From Azoarcus sp. DD4 (GTDB lineage: Bacteria; Pseudomonadota; Gammaproteobacteria; Burkholderiales; Rhodocyclaceae): 64,000 bases of DNA. The DNA lies in assembly GCF_006496635.1 (NCBI RefSeq), contig NZ_CP022958.1:2852001-2916000 (forward strand). Reading direction: 5' to 3'. The translations under genes were made by a program, and so were the position numbers. Every line of letters starts with the position of its first letter. The first letter of the stretch is position 1. This document shows positions 18,936-28,206 of the stretch, piece after piece. The notes below the pieces were generated by a model, which worked only from the letters and a program-made list of their open reading frames with translations, was not told the origin of the DNA and ran no database searches.

Positions 18936-21012
18936 CTTCCTCCGCTCCACGGGCGATCGGCGCATCGGTTCGTGGCCAATGACAGCTCACCCGGTGAGCA
19001 CCGCCGAGGCGCGTTTCGACCGGATAAGTCACACGACAGATATCGGTAGCATGCGGGCAGCGCGGATGGAAATGACAGCCCGGCGGTGGAGCCAACGGCG
19101 ACGGTAGATCACTCGCCGGCGGAGGCGTCGCCGTTGCCGGACCGGCATGCTCGGTTTCCTCCGGCCGCGGCACGGATGCAAGCAACATGCGTGTATAGGG
19201 GTGTGCTGCCGCGGACGCCACACGGTCGACGGGCCCGCGCTCGACGATGCGACCGAGGTACATCACCGCGACTTCGTCGGCGAGATATTCGACTACGCTG
19301 ATGTTGTGGGTGATGAAAAGGTAGGCCAACCCGTGTTCTAGCTGGAGTTCGCGCAGCAGGTTCAGCAGCTGGGCCTGGACCGAAACGTCGAGGGCGCTGG
19401 TTGGCTCGTCGCAGATGATGGCGCGCGGCGAGACTGCAAGCGCCCGGGCGATCGCGATTCGCTGGCGCTGTCCCCCGGAAAATTCATGCGGGTAGCGATG
19501 GCGCATCGCCGGCGAGAGCCCTATGCGTTCAAGCAGCGCCTCGACGCGCTGGCGTCGCTGCAAGGTATCGCTGTCGACGCCGAGACTGATCATGCCCTCT
19601 TCGATGATCTCGCCGATCCGCATGCGCGGGTTGAGCGAAGCGAATGGATCCTGAAAGATCATCTGGACCGCACGGCGCATCGGCAGCATGGCCGCCGCCG
19701 ATGCGCCGGCCAGCTTGTCGCCGTCGAAGAAAATCTCGCCGTCGGTGCTGTCTATCAGCCGTAGTATGGCCTTTCCGACAGTCGTCTTGCCGCAGCCGGA
19801 TTCCCCCACGACCGCCAGCGTGCGGCCAGGCACCAGGGCCAGGTCGACCCCGTCGACCGCCCTGACCTCGCCAACCACGCGCTTCAACAACCCCTTTCTT
19901 ACCGGGAAGTGCACGCGCAGTCCACGGACTTCGATCACCGGCGCGGCGGCCTTCCGACCGGCCATGGTGGTACCGGAGCGCCCAAGAGGACGCTCCAGCG
20001 GGCGTGGCACGGCGACGGACTCATAGAGGTGGCAGCGTACCGACTGGTCACCGAGTCGATGCCAAGCGGGCGGCTCGTCGTCGCAGCGGTCGAAGGCGTG
20101 CGGACAGCGGTCGGCGAAGCGGCAACCAACGAACTCGCGATCGAGCGACGGCACCCCGCCCGTCGGCGCGTCCAGGGGGGCACCGCGACGGGCCGCTCCC
20201 GGCAAGGCGGCGAACAGTTTGCGCGAATACGGATGCAAGGGCGTGCTGAAGAAGGCTTCCCGCCCGCTCGTCTCGATCAGCTCACCCGCGTACATCACGC
20301 CCACTCGGTGCGCCATGCGCGCCACCACGCCGAGATCGTGCGTGATAAGCAACATGCCCATGCCACGCTCGTCCTGGAGACGCCTGAGCAGATCGAGGAC
20401 CTGAGCCTGGATGGTAACGTCCAGCGCTGTGGTCGGCTCGTCGGCGATCAGTAATTCGGGCTGCCCCGCCAGCGCCATTGCGATCATCGCCCGCTGCTTC
20501 ATGCCTCCCGAGAACTGGAAGGGAAAGTCGTCGACGCGGTGAACGGCATCGGGGATTCCTACCGCCTCCAGCAGACGGACAAGCTCGACTCTGGCCTTCT
20601 CCCCCCGCAGGCCACGATGCTTCGCCAGGGCCTCGGCAATCTGCGCCCCGACACTCATCACTGGGTTGAGGCTGGTCGACGGTTCCTGGAAGATCATGCC
20701 TATCCGCCCGCCGCGCACATCACGCATACGCGCTTCCGACAGCGCCGGCAGGCTGTCCCCGGCCAGGCGGACGTCGCCGCCAGCAATGCGGCCGCCATCA
20801 GGCAACAAACGGGTGAGCGCCAAGGCCGTCATCGATTTGCCGCACCCGGATTCGCCAAGGAGGGCGAAGGTCTCACCCGCAGCAATGAAAAAGTCGACTC
20901 CATCCACGGGGCGGATGCTTGCGCCTCCGGCGTCGATCGCCACCCGCAGGTTCTCGACTTCGAGCAGGCGCCCTTGCGCCGGTGATACGTCGGAGTGAAA
21001 TGAAGACGTCAT
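18925..21012 (-). CDS. Fused peptide ABC transporter ATPase (two nucleotide-binding domains)
   Basis: A 695-residue protein with two oligopeptide-type ABC ATPase domains in tandem, like YejF/GsiA. Domain 1: Walker [15 protein letters not shown], signature [12 protein letters not shown], Walker [13 protein letters not shown]. Domain 2: Walker [15 protein letters not shown], signature [12 protein letters not shown], Walker [15 protein letters not shown]. Both have the Cys-rich C-terminal oligopeptide segment ([29 protein letters not shown]). No permease or binding-protein gene adjoins it within this window, which is odd for this family. Confidence 0.92.
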   Translation of the reverse strand: MTSSFHSDVSPAQGRLLEVENLRVAIDAGGASIRPVDGVDFFIAAGETFALLGESGCGKSMTALALTRLLPDGGRIAGGDVRLAGDSLPALSEARMRDVRGGRIGMIFQEPSTSLNPVMSVGAQIAEALAKHRGLRGEKARVELVRLLEAVGIPDAVHRVDDFPFQFSGGMKQRAMIAMALAGQPELLIADEPTTALDVTIQAQVLDLLRRLQDERGMGMLLITHDLGVVARMAHRVGVMYAGELIETSGREAFFSTPLHPYSRKLFAALPGAARRGAPLDAPTGGVPSLDREFVGCRFADRCPHAFDRCDDEPPAWHRLGDQSVRCHLYESVAVPRPLERPLGRSGTTMAGRKAAAPVIEVRGLRVHFPVRKGLLKRVVGEVRAVDGVDLALVPGRTLAVVGESGCGKTTVGKAILRLIDSTDGEIFFDGDKLAGASAAAMLPMRRAVQMIFQDPFASLNPRMRIGEIIEEGMISLGVDSDTLQRRQRVEALLERIGLSPAMRHRYPHEFSGGQRQRIAIARALAVSPRAIICDEPTSALDVSVQAQLLNLLRELQLEHGLAYLFITHNISVVEYLADEVAVMYLGRIVERGPVDRVASAAAHPYTRMLLASVPRPEETEHAGPATATPPPASDLPSPLAPPPGCHFHPRCPHATDICRVTYPVETRLGGAHRVSCHWPRTDAPIARGAEEAIG

Positions 21013-21055
21013 GAGCGCCAGAGAAGTGAAAGGATCGGAAACGGCAGGGAAAAAT

Positions 21056-21079
21056 GAAAAAGGCCGCTTTCGCGGCCCC
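21056..21079 (-). terminator. Rho-independent terminator after slyD
   Basis: On the minus strand a GGCCGC-GAAA-GCGGCC hairpin (21062-21077) is followed by TTTTTC and more T residues. It lies just after the slyD stop at 21090. Confidence 0.85.
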
Positions 21080-21089
21080 CTGATCAGAC

Positions 21090-21575
21090 TTAGTGGTGAT
21101 GCCCGCCCGGGCCATGCACGTGGCCATGGCCGATTTCCTCGGCCGTTGCCGGACGCACCTCGGCAACGGTCACATCGAACACCAGCGCGATGCCGGCCAG
21201 CGGATGGTTGCCATCGACTACGACCTTGCCTTCGGCAATATCGGTGATCCGGTAGATCACTTCCTCTTCGCCATCGTCAGTCACGCGCTCGAAGGACATG
21301 CCGACCTCGATATTCTCGGGGAACAGGGAGGCGTCTTCGATCATGACGAGTTCTTCGTCGTAATCGCCGAAGGCATCTTCGGGCTGCAGTTTGATGGTGA
21401 GCTGTTCGCCCAGCTTCTTGCCGTGCAGGGCTTCTTCAAGCACAGGGAAGATGCCGTCGTAACCGCCGTGCAGATAGGTCAGCGGGTGCTGACCGTCGTC
21501 GACCATGTTGCCATCCGCGTCATGGACGGTGTACTTGAGCGTAACCACGCTGTTCTTGACGATTTCCGTTTGCAT
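21090..21575 (-). CDS. slyD: FKBP-type peptidyl-prolyl isomerase SlyD
   Basis: A 161-residue SlyD. The start MQTEIVKNSVVTLKYTVHD leads into the FKBP half (LTYLHGGYDGIFPVLEEAL). The insert-in-flap domain is about 75-125, and a His-rich metal-binding tail ends in GHGHVHGPGGHHH. It combines prolyl isomerase/chaperone activity with nickel handling. The tail is shorter than in E. coli SlyD. The ATG at 21575 lies inside the 3' end of the peroxiredoxin gene (56-nt overlap in another frame). Confidence 0.9.
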   Translation of the reverse strand: MQTEIVKNSVVTLKYTVHDADGNMVDDGQHPLTYLHGGYDGIFPVLEEALHGKKLGEQLTIKLQPEDAFGDYDEELVMIEDASLFPENIEVGMSFERVTDDGEEEVIYRITDIAEGKVVVDGNHPLAGIALVFDVTVAEVRPATAEEIGHGHVHGPGGHHH

Positions 21576-22047
21576 TGTCGGATTCCAGTTCCTTGACCAG
21601 TTTGAAAACCGCGGCAGCGTGGCCACGGGGTGTGACGTCACGGAGCACGTGGCGGATGACGCCCTGCTTGTCGATGATGAAGGTCGTCCTCGCCACGCCC
21701 ATCTTCTTCACACCGTCGACTTCCTTCTGTTGCCACACATGGTAAAGCCGGCAAACCTCGGTTTCAGTATCCGAAAGCAGCCGGATCGACAGCCCATGCT
21801 GGTCGCGAAACTCTGCATGGGTGAGGCAGTCGTCGGGACTCACACCCACGACGATGCAGTCGTGGCGGGCAAAATCCGCTTCATGATCGCTGAAATCAGC
21901 AGCCTGAAGCGTACAGCCCGGCGTGTTGTCGCGGGGATAAAAATAGAGGACCACATGGTGACGGTTGCGCTCACCTGCCAGGCTGAAGTCTTCCATGTCG
22001 GCGTCCGGCAAGGAAAAGTCGGGGGCGAGGTGTCCGCTCTGCAACAT
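21520..22047 (-). CDS. Bcp/PrxQ-type peroxiredoxin
   Basis: A 175-residue thiol peroxidase. The peroxidatic Cys is in YFYPRDNTPGCTLQAADF with the T-x2-C context. A second Cys (DCIVVGVSPDDC) may be the resolving one. It reduces peroxides using thioredoxin. The ATG at 22045-22047 has AGGGAGA a few bases upstream, so I prefer it to longer in-frame starts. The C-terminal 18 codons overlap slyD in a different frame, and the tail there (SDNANGNRQEQRG) looks unlike the family, so a shorter original end is possible. Confidence 0.87.
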   Translation of the reverse strand: MLQSGHLAPDFSLPDADMEDFSLAGERNRHHVVLYFYPRDNTPGCTLQAADFSDHEADFARHDCIVVGVSPDDCLTHAEFRDQHGLSIRLLSDTETEVCRLYHVWQQKEVDGVKKMGVARTTFIIDKQGVIRHVLRDVTPRGHAAAVFKLVKELESDNANGNRQEQRGYAQVHRP

Positions 22048-22281
22048 GGGTTCTCCCTGAGCTGCCGGCGATTCTAGCCGAGACCCGGACTGAACTCTAC
22101 CGACCTGGGCTGCGGGGATGCTGCCGGAGAAAGCATGCATGACGACACTCCTCGAGAGCTGACTTCATGGTGGACTGGCACGGATGACTGAACGAATAGC
22201 TCAGAATCCGGCCGGCCTCAAGGCGCACTGCGTCAATTCGCGACTAGCCTCGCGACGACACAAGGCTTGCGTGCTTCTGAA

Positions 22282-22301
22282 TACTGTTCGAAAATACAGT
22301 C
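22282..22301 (+). promoter_or_regulatory. LexA (SOS) box upstream of lexA
   Basis: TACTGTTCGAAAATACAGTC has the CTG-N10-CAG core (22284-22286 and 22297-22299). It lies 13 nt before the lexA ATG, immediately before the AAAGGAGG ribosome binding site, so it would act as an autorepressor site. Confidence 0.9.
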
Positions 22302-22314
22302 AAAGGAGGCCGCT

Positions 22315-22923
22315 ATGAGTGCCCGCAGCGAACAACTCACTACCAGACAGCAGGAAATTCTCGATTTCATCCGCCAGACCGTCGAAAACGAGGGGCGTCC
22401 GCCCACGCGAGCAGAGGTGTGCACAGCTTTCGGTTTTCGATCGCCCAACGCGGCCGAAACCCATCTGCGCGCCCTTGCAGCCAAAGGGGCGATCCTCCTT
22501 GAAGAAGGCAGGGCCCGCGGTATCCGGCTGGCCGAAGCGCTCGGTCTGCCGCTGGTCGGTCGCGTTGCGGCAGGCAGTCCCATCCTTGCCGCCGAACATG
22601 TCGAAGCCCGTTACCAACTCGATCCGGCGCTGTTTTCGCCACGTGCGGACTATCTTCTACGAGTACGCGGGATGAGCATGCGCGACGCCGGCATTCTGGA
22701 TGGCGACCTGATCGCGGTCCATCGCGCGGTAGAAGCGCGCAACGGACAGATCGTGGTCGCCCGCGTCGATGACGACGTCACGGTCAAGACGCTGCAGCGC
22801 AAGGGGACAACGGTGGAGTTGCTACCGGCCAACCCGGATTACGCGCCCATCGTTGTCGACACGCGCAACACGCCACTGGTGCTCGAAGGCGTCATGGTCG
22901 GGCTGATCCGCAAGGACAACTGA
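22315..22923 (+). CDS. lexA: SOS repressor LexA
   Basis: A 202-residue LexA. The winged HTH is in the first 65 residues ([19 protein letters not shown]). The self-cleavage site is A86-G87 (VAAGSP), the catalytic Ser is S121 (GMSMRDAG) and the Lys K158 (VTVKTL). RecA filaments trigger self-cleavage and derepress DNA repair genes. The start at 22315 has AAAGGAGG at the right spacing, and an SOS box lies directly upstream. Confidence 0.96.
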   Translation: MSARSEQLTTRQQEILDFIRQTVENEGRPPTRAEVCTAFGFRSPNAAETHLRALAAKGAILLEEGRARGIRLAEALGLPLVGRVAAGSPILAAEHVEARYQLDPALFSPRADYLLRVRGMSMRDAGILDGDLIAVHRAVEARNGQIVVARVDDDVTVKTLQRKGTTVELLPANPDYAPIVVDTRNTPLVLEGVMVGLIRKDN

Positions 22924-23067
22924 CGCAGTTCCTCCGAGCACCACAGGCTGTTTTCCGCCCCGCTCCTGTGCGAATCAGGCCGGCCCGAGCCGGCGGCAGG
23001 AGCCCACGTAGTAAACTCTGGTGACGCTCTTCTTTCCTGTTGCCCGACCCTCGGGTATTCGTTGACC

Positions 23068-23613
23068 ATGCCGCTACTCCTCCAGACTGCCGATACCGGG
23101 CGCGCCGGTGATATCGCCCGGTGGCGGGCTCGATGGGCGCTGCTGCTTTTTGTCGTGACCCTGCCAGCATCGATCTGGTTGTTCTCGTCACTCGCGGCGC
23201 TGTGGAGCCTGATCCAGCCGCTCGACGGCGCTATCTTCATGATCGCTGCCACTGCATTCGGTGGCGTCCTTGCAGTGGCACCGCTCGCCGCCGCGCTCGG
23301 CTTCCTGCTTGCGGTGTGGTACGGCGTGGAAAGCGTCTATCTGCCGCGTACGCGAGAGACGCCACTCACGGATCGTTGCATCGTGGGTGCGGGGCTGGTC
23401 ATCTGGTTTGCCCCCGCACTGGGCCTGCTCGCAGCAGCGGCGAAAGCGCTGGTCGAGGGGCGCATCCACTTCGTGCGTCCGCCTCGCGACTATTTCCTTG
23501 CCACCGATCCAGTCGCTTTCTGGCAGGGCGTCGGATTCTGGCTCATCATGGCTGCCATGTTCGGCTTCCTGTCCTGGCGCTACTGGCGGAACAAGCTGGT
23601 CGCCCGCGGGTGA
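23068..23613 (+). CDS. Uncharacterised membrane protein downstream of lexA
   Basis: A 181-residue protein of unknown function with four likely membrane spans: about 24-48 (WALLLFVVTLPASIWLFSSL), 55-85 (IFMIAATAFGGVLAVAPL), 105-130 (GLVIWFAPALGLLAAAAK) and 148-170 (GFWLIMAAMFGFLSW). Both termini are basic. The ATG at 23068 is preferred over a TTG six bases upstream. It is 144 nt after lexA and 54 nt before a MATE transporter on the same strand. I do not recognise the family and see no second SOS box. Confidence 0.6.
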   Translation: MPLLLQTADTGRAGDIARWRARWALLLFVVTLPASIWLFSSLAALWSLIQPLDGAIFMIAATAFGGVLAVAPLAAALGFLLAVWYGVESVYLPRTRETPLTDRCIVGAGLVIWFAPALGLLAAAAKALVEGRIHFVRPPRDYFLATDPVAFWQGVGFWLIMAAMFGFLSWRYWRNKLVARG

Positions 23614-23667
23614 GCGCTCGCCAATCGATCGCGCAGATGCGCTTCAGCCCGCGTCGCTGACGTTTGC

Positions 23668-25035
23668 ATGCGCTCGTCCGCCCCCTTCGGCAGCACAGCA
23701 AGACAACTGCTCGGACATACCTGGCCCGTCCTCGTTGCGCAGTTGCTGTCAATGAGCATGATGGTCGCCGACACCACGATAGCCGCTCACTACGGCACCA
23801 CGGATCTGGCCGCGGTTGCAGTCGGCAACGGTCTCTACGTATCGGTGCTGATGCTGCTGGTCGGCATTCTTCAGTCGGTGGCTCCGACGGTCGCCCACCT
23901 CGTCGGCGGCGGACGCCATACCGAGATCGGTGCAACTCTGCAACAGGGCTTCTGGCTCGCCCTGCTGCTTGCTGTGCCCGGCACGTTGATTCTTGTCTTT
24001 CCGCAAATGCTGCTCGAGCTTGCGAGGGTACCCCCCGATACAGGCGAAAAAGTCAGTACCTATCTACGCGCAACAGCAGCCGGTTTACCGGCGATCCTGC
24101 TGTACCGGACGTTCTACGCCTTCAACAACGCGGTAGGCAGGCCGCGGGCCCTGATGGCGATCAGCCTGATCGCCAGCTCCATCCATGTTCCCCTTGCGTG
24201 GGCGCTGACAAACGGTCATTTGGGCATCGACGCCCTAGGCGCAACAGGATGCGGAGTCTCGACATCCGTTGTCGCCTGGATCAGCCTCTGCTGCGGCATC
24301 TCCTACCTGAGCCGCAACCCGGCATATCGAACATATCTGATCTTCCACAACTGGCGAGGACCGCGAGCCGCGAGCCTTTTTGCCCTGCTGCGCCTTGGCC
24401 TGCCCATGGGGATGTCGACGTTCATCGAGATCACCTCGTTCACGCTGATCGCACTCTTTGTCGCGCGGCTTGGTGCTGAGGCCGTCGCGGGGCATCGCAT
24501 CGTCGCCAACCTGGCCGCGCTCGTGTACATGCTGCCACTGTCGCTCTCAACCGCAACCTTGGTCCTGGTGGGACAGGCCGCCGGCGCCCATGACTGGCAG
24601 CGCGCTCGGACCGTAGTCCGGGTGGGTTTGCTGTTGAGTACGTGCCTGGCCACCTTGGTCGGCATCCTTTTGTGGTTCGCGCGGGAGCCGCTGATGGCGC
24701 TGTCGACAGACGACGTCGTGGTACGCGCGATCGCAATCGCGCTCCTGCCCTACATCTGCCTATACCAACTGTTCGACGCCGCGCAGACTGTCGCGTCGCA
24801 TGCCCTGAGAGGCTACAAGGTGACCCTTTTGCCCATGGCCCTGCATACGCTCTGCTTTTGGGGCGTCGGACTCGGATGCGGGTATTGGTTGAGCTTCCAT
24901 GCCGGCGAGCGCTCCGGGGCACCAAGCGTCGCCGGTTTTTGGGAAGGTGGCGTACTCGCGACCATACTGGCCTCGATCCTGTTCGGCGGTCTTCTGCGCC
25001 TCATAGCCGGTCGCGAAAGCCTGAACAGGGCCTAG
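23668..25035 (+). CDS. MATE family multidrug/Na+ efflux transporter
   Basis: A 455-residue protein with about twelve membrane spans in the MATE/MatE layout. It starts with RQLLGHTWPVLVAQLLSMSM followed by MVADTTIAAHYGTTDLAAVA. The second half repeats the pattern (LGLPMGMSTFIEITSFTLI, RLGAEAVAGHRIVANLA). NorM-type pumps export cationic drugs with Na+ or H+. The substrate cannot be read from sequence. It is convergent with arsC. Confidence 0.88.
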   Translation: MRSSAPFGSTARQLLGHTWPVLVAQLLSMSMMVADTTIAAHYGTTDLAAVAVGNGLYVSVLMLLVGILQSVAPTVAHLVGGGRHTEIGATLQQGFWLALLLAVPGTLILVFPQMLLELARVPPDTGEKVSTYLRATAAGLPAILLYRTFYAFNNAVGRPRALMAISLIASSIHVPLAWALTNGHLGIDALGATGCGVSTSVVAWISLCCGISYLSRNPAYRTYLIFHNWRGPRAASLFALLRLGLPMGMSTFIEITSFTLIALFVARLGAEAVAGHRIVANLAALVYMLPLSLSTATLVLVGQAAGAHDWQRARTVVRVGLLLSTCLATLVGILLWFAREPLMALSTDDVVVRAIAIALLPYICLYQLFDAAQTVASHALRGYKVTLLPMALHTLCFWGVGLGCGYWLSFHAGERSGAPSVAGFWEGGVLATILASILFGGLLRLIAGRESLNRA

Positions 25036-25045
25036 GCCGAGCTAC

Positions 25046-25399
25046 TCAGACTCCGAACAACTCCTGCACGCGCTCGGGAGGACGACCGACAATGGCCTTG
25101 TCTCCCAGAACAACGATAGGACGCTCAATCAGGATCGGATGGGCAAGCATCGCGTCGATCCAGGCGTCGTCATCAAGCAGCTTTCCCGCGTAGTTCTCCT
25201 TGAAAACCGCCTCTCCACGCCGTACGAGCTCAGCGGGCTTCATGCCGAGTTTCGCCACCAGGGCACGGAGTTCGTCCTTGCTAGGTGGCGTTTTCAGGTA
25301 CTCAACCACCTCCGCGTCGACGCCGCGCTCTGCCAGAAGGGCACAAGCGGAACGGCTCTTTCCGCAACGCGGGTTATGATAGATGCGAACTTTGTCCAT
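25046..25399 (-). CDS. arsC: Arsenate reductase (ArsC family, glutaredoxin-dependent type)
   Basis: A 117-residue thioredoxin-fold protein. The catalytic Cys is in YHNPRCGKSR, and Arg residues that would bind arsenate are in HPILIERPIVV. The start at 25399 (MDKVRIYH) has GGAG eight bases upstream and gives the family length. There are no arsR, arsB or acr3 neighbours, so a general YfgD-like reductase role is as likely as arsenic resistance. It lies 22 nt after the M61 peptidase and is probably co-transcribed. Confidence 0.82.
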   Translation of the reverse strand: MDKVRIYHNPRCGKSRSACALLAERGVDAEVVEYLKTPPSKDELRALVAKLGMKPAELVRRGEAVFKENYAGKLLDDDAWIDAMLAHPILIERPIVVLGDKAIVGRPPERVQELFGV

Positions 25400-25421
25400 C
25401 GAAATCTCCATCAAAGCGGAA

Positions 25422-27239
25422 TCAATTATTGGGCAGATCCGGGCCGAGCCAGCCCTTGCGCAGCCGCTTCGCTTCCGGTGAGGCCTTGCCTGCCAGTCCG
25501 AGCTTGATCGTATCCTGTGCAGGGGGTGCCAGTGTGACGCAGAAGCGCATGAGTTCATCGCGGCGGAAGGCGAATACCTCCACCTCCGTTCCGGGCGCTT
25601 TACGCGCCAGAAGCTCGTCGAAGTTGCCCGATGTCACTTTGATCCCGTCGATTGCGATCAGGGTGTCGCCCGCGGAAAGGCCTGATTGTTGAGCCGGGCC
25701 GCCGTCGAACACGCTCGCCAGCCTGACTTCACCGTTTCCCTGCCCCGTCTTGATGCCCAGCGATGGCGCCTTGCTGCCCGAGGCTGCCTGATAGCTGACC
25801 CCGACATCCCTGAGCAAACGCGCCAGAGGCAGTTCTTCCGTACCGTTCACCGCTCTTTTCAGCCAGTGAGCCACTGCCTTTCCGCCATCGCCCGCGACGT
25901 CTTCCACAGCAGTGAAGATGCCGTCCTCCGCGACGCCTACTCCAGTGAGCCCGTGTCTATCCCACAGCATGCGCATGACGTCATCGAGACTGATCTGACC
26001 ATCGCTCATTTTGCGCAACTGCAGGTCAAGCGCGAGCGCGATGAGTGCGCCCTTCTGGTAGTAGCTGACAATAGCGTTCGGTGAGTTCTCGTCCTGCCGG
26101 TAGTACTTGATCCAAGCGTCGAACGATGATTCGGCAACGCTCTGCTTCAAGCGACCAGGCCCGCGGTGCACGTTGGATATCGTCTTGCCAAGCAGATCCA
26201 GATATTCCTCGTGACCGAGCAAGCCGGACCTGACCAGCGCGAGATCGTCGTAGTAGGAGGTGAAACCCTCGAACGCCCATAGCAAGTGGGTATAGTTCTC
26301 GACACTGAGGTCGTAGGGCACAAAGGCCGCCGGCTTGATGCGTTTGACGTTCCACGTATGGAAGTATTCGTGACTGCAAAGCCCGAGGAAGGTCTTGTAA
26401 CCATCAGTGGGTTTGCCCATGCCCGCCCACGGCAGATCCTTGCGGCTTGCCAGTAGTGCGGTTGAGGCCCTGTGCTCAAGGCCGCCATAGCCATCGCCGA
26501 CTATCATTGCCATGAAGACGTAGCGATCCATCGGTGCGCCCCCGCCGAACAGGGCATTCTGCCAGTCGCAAATCCGCTTGAGATCGGCACTGAGACGATC
26601 CAGGTCGCAGTCATGTCTGCCGGTAAGTACGATGTCGTGAGGAACGCCTCCCGCCTCGAAACTTGCGAGTGCGAAGTTCCCCATTTCCACTGGGTGATCT
26701 ATCAACTCATCGTAGTCGCTGGCCTGATACAGGCCGAAACCACGCAATTTTGCAGCACCCTTCATTCCAGTCGCTGGCGTAAGTGCAGTGGCAACCCGCC
26801 AACCGCGGTAGCGGCTACCCTCGGGGCGGAGCAGTTCGACCAGACAAGGCTGATCAGTGCAGTTCTCAACTGCGAGGAAGACGCTGGTTCCGTTGAAAAA
26901 GGCGTGCGATTCGTCCAAGTGGGCCGCGCGCACCGACAAGTCCCACGCATAGATCTCGTAACTTAAGGTCAAGGCGCCCGCCTTGGGCAGTTTCCCCGTC
27001 CGCCAGCTGTGCTTGTCCATCTTTTCAAGTGCTACCGCTCTGCCTTCCACCTCTGCATGTATCGATACGATATTGCGAGCGAACTCCCGAATCATATAAC
27101 TACCGGGAATCCATGCCGGCAATCGGAAGACCTGACCTTCCCGATCCGGCTCTTCAACAATGCAACTGACCTGGAACAGATGTGCCGCCGGTTTTGACGG
27201 ACGAATGACGTATCGAATCACGGGATGTTCACGCGGCAT
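25422..27239 (-). CDS. M61 family metallopeptidase with PDZ domain
   Basis: A 605-residue M61 glycyl-aminopeptidase-like protein. The N-terminal beta domain has AWIPGSYMIREFARNI. The zinc site is LCSHEYFHTWNVKRI, with a downstream Glu in LLWAFEGFTSYYDD. A C-terminal PDZ domain (about 490-580) contains GPAQQSGLSAGDTLIAIDGI. No signal peptide is evident, so it is probably cytoplasmic. The start lacks a good ribosome binding site, and a GTG at codon 7 is a weaker alternative. The group II intron remnant ends about 85 nt upstream of it. Confidence 0.88.
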   Translation of the reverse strand: MPREHPVIRYVIRPSKPAAHLFQVSCIVEEPDREGQVFRLPAWIPGSYMIREFARNIVSIHAEVEGRAVALEKMDKHSWRTGKLPKAGALTLSYEIYAWDLSVRAAHLDESHAFFNGTSVFLAVENCTDQPCLVELLRPEGSRYRGWRVATALTPATGMKGAAKLRGFGLYQASDYDELIDHPVEMGNFALASFEAGGVPHDIVLTGRHDCDLDRLSADLKRICDWQNALFGGGAPMDRYVFMAMIVGDGYGGLEHRASTALLASRKDLPWAGMGKPTDGYKTFLGLCSHEYFHTWNVKRIKPAAFVPYDLSVENYTHLLWAFEGFTSYYDDLALVRSGLLGHEEYLDLLGKTISNVHRGPGRLKQSVAESSFDAWIKYYRQDENSPNAIVSYYQKGALIALALDLQLRKMSDGQISLDDVMRMLWDRHGLTGVGVAEDGIFTAVEDVAGDGGKAVAHWLKRAVNGTEELPLARLLRDVGVSYQAASGSKAPSLGIKTGQGNGEVRLASVFDGGPAQQSGLSAGDTLIAIDGIKVTSGNFDELLARKAPGTEVEVFAFRRDELMRFCVTLAPPAQDTIKLGLAGKASPEAKRLRKGWLGPDLPNN

Positions 27240-27284
27240 GGAGACAAGGGCTCAATTATGAAGACTCAAGTCTATCTCCGCGAA

Positions 27285-27298
27285 GGACGCTAGCGTCC
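27285..27298. repeat. Short perfect palindrome upstream of the M61 gene
   Basis: GGACGCTAGCGTCC is a 14-bp palindrome in the 85-nt gap between the M61 start and the group II intron end. It could be an operator or part of the original target region. No T-run follows on either strand, so it is not a terminator. Confidence 0.4.
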
Positions 27299-27423
27299 GA
27301 CCCGCCGAATAAATGCGCCGGCGAATCGGAAAAGAGGTCGTCAGGATCTCTGACCACGCCCCTCCCACACCACCCGGCGTGCGGGTCCGCACCGGGCGGT
27401 TCGAGTCGTTGAGGTTATGAGAG

Positions 27424-28140
27424 TCAAGGCACGGCAAGTCGGTCGAAGCAGGCGATTGGCATCGCTCGATTCGGTGCGAGGCGGTTGTTGTAACACCATC
27501 GGCGACTGTTCGCTGCGACCAGCTGAGCGTCGGTTCTCGGCAGGCTCATTGCCAGCAACTCCCGATATGTCGTCGTGCCCCGACGCCAGCTGCTTGCGCT
27601 GCAGCGCAAGCAGCTGGTGACACACCCGCGCGTCGAGTTCGCCGGTCTGCGCAAGCTGGAGGTACGCCTTGTCGGTGACGGCGCATTTGATCCGGTCCCC
27701 CCTCCCGCCTCAACGTGTAGCCCAGAACCTTGCGACCGCCGTCTTGGTCTCGCTGGCCTTCAGATAGAGCCGCTCGAAAAAGACAGGTTCGTCCGCCCTT
27801 CTACGGCATAGGTACCCGCTGCCGCACGACGCGGTGGCCACGCCTATCCAGCTCCCGATCCACCTCGTCGAGCAGCACACTGGTCAGCAGCGGTCTCAGC
27901 GGCCCGCCTTGTGTCGTCCCCTCATGCCGCTCTATGACGACCCAGCCATCCATGACCCTGGCCACGAGGTAGCGGCGATCGGCCACAGCACCGCCTTGTC
28001 GTCGAACTGCCTAGCCACGATACCGTAATTGCCCGGTCGAAGGACCTCTCCAAATCCACATCGACCACCACCTGATAGCGGTCCTGCATGTAGCGTCGTG
28101 CAGGGAGTACCGCGTGGGGCGAACGGAATCCCAGACGAAA
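27424..28140 (-). pseudogene. Group II intron reverse transcriptase/maturase pseudogene
   Basis: Fragments of one RT are read in several frames on the minus strand. In order they are LGFRSPHAVLPARRYMQD then VVVDVDLERSFDR (palm start), a frameshift, VIERHEGTTQGGPLRPLL with TSVLLDEVDRELDRRGHRVVR, loss of the catalytic YADD box, a scrambled stretch with KVLGYTL, and the end ANSRRWCYNN...AMPIACFDRLAVP. These match the standard bacterial intron maturase in order. Frameshifts, stops and the missing YADD and N-terminus make it non-functional. Confidence 0.85.
27586..27617. repeat. 32-bp perfect palindrome inside the intron remnant
   Basis: CCAGCTGCTTGCGCTG followed directly by its exact reverse complement; there is no loop. 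It is embedded in the decayed maturase region and is not part of known group II structure. It probably marks an inversion or duplication event during decay. Confidence 0.9.
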
Positions 28141-28175
28141 ACCTTAGAACGATTGCGCTAATGCGGGCGTAAACG

Positions 28176-28199
28176 AAAAAAGCCGGCATATGCCGGCTT
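28176..28199 (-). terminator. Terminator of the tRNA-Val operon
   Basis: On the minus strand AAGCCGGCATATGCCGGCTT is followed by TTTT and CG. It is a strong palindromic hairpin eight nt after the last tRNA-Val. Confidence 0.88.
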
Positions 28200-28206
28200 C
28201 ATCGTG

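Larger units (their letters stand above)
27325..28140 (-). mobile_element. Degenerate group II intron remnant (3' part)
   Basis: Read on the minus strand, the end resembles group II intron domains V and VI. A GAACCGCCCGG...CCGGGTGGTGTGGGAGG hairpin (about 27357-27405) is followed by a short stem-loop and a terminal CCGAT at 27325-27329. Upstream lies a broken reverse transcriptase gene. The 5' domain I and the GTGYG intron start are missing, so the element is 5'-truncated and immobile. It lies between tRNA-Val and the M61 gene, just past the tRNA terminator. The 3' boundary is inferred from the usual AY ending. Confidence 0.8.

Noticed and set aside
27325..28140. Diversity-generating retroelement or retron
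   Set aside because: The RT fragments, C-terminal maturase signature and domain V/VI-like end fit a group II intron; there are no template/variable repeats or msr/msd-like structure.
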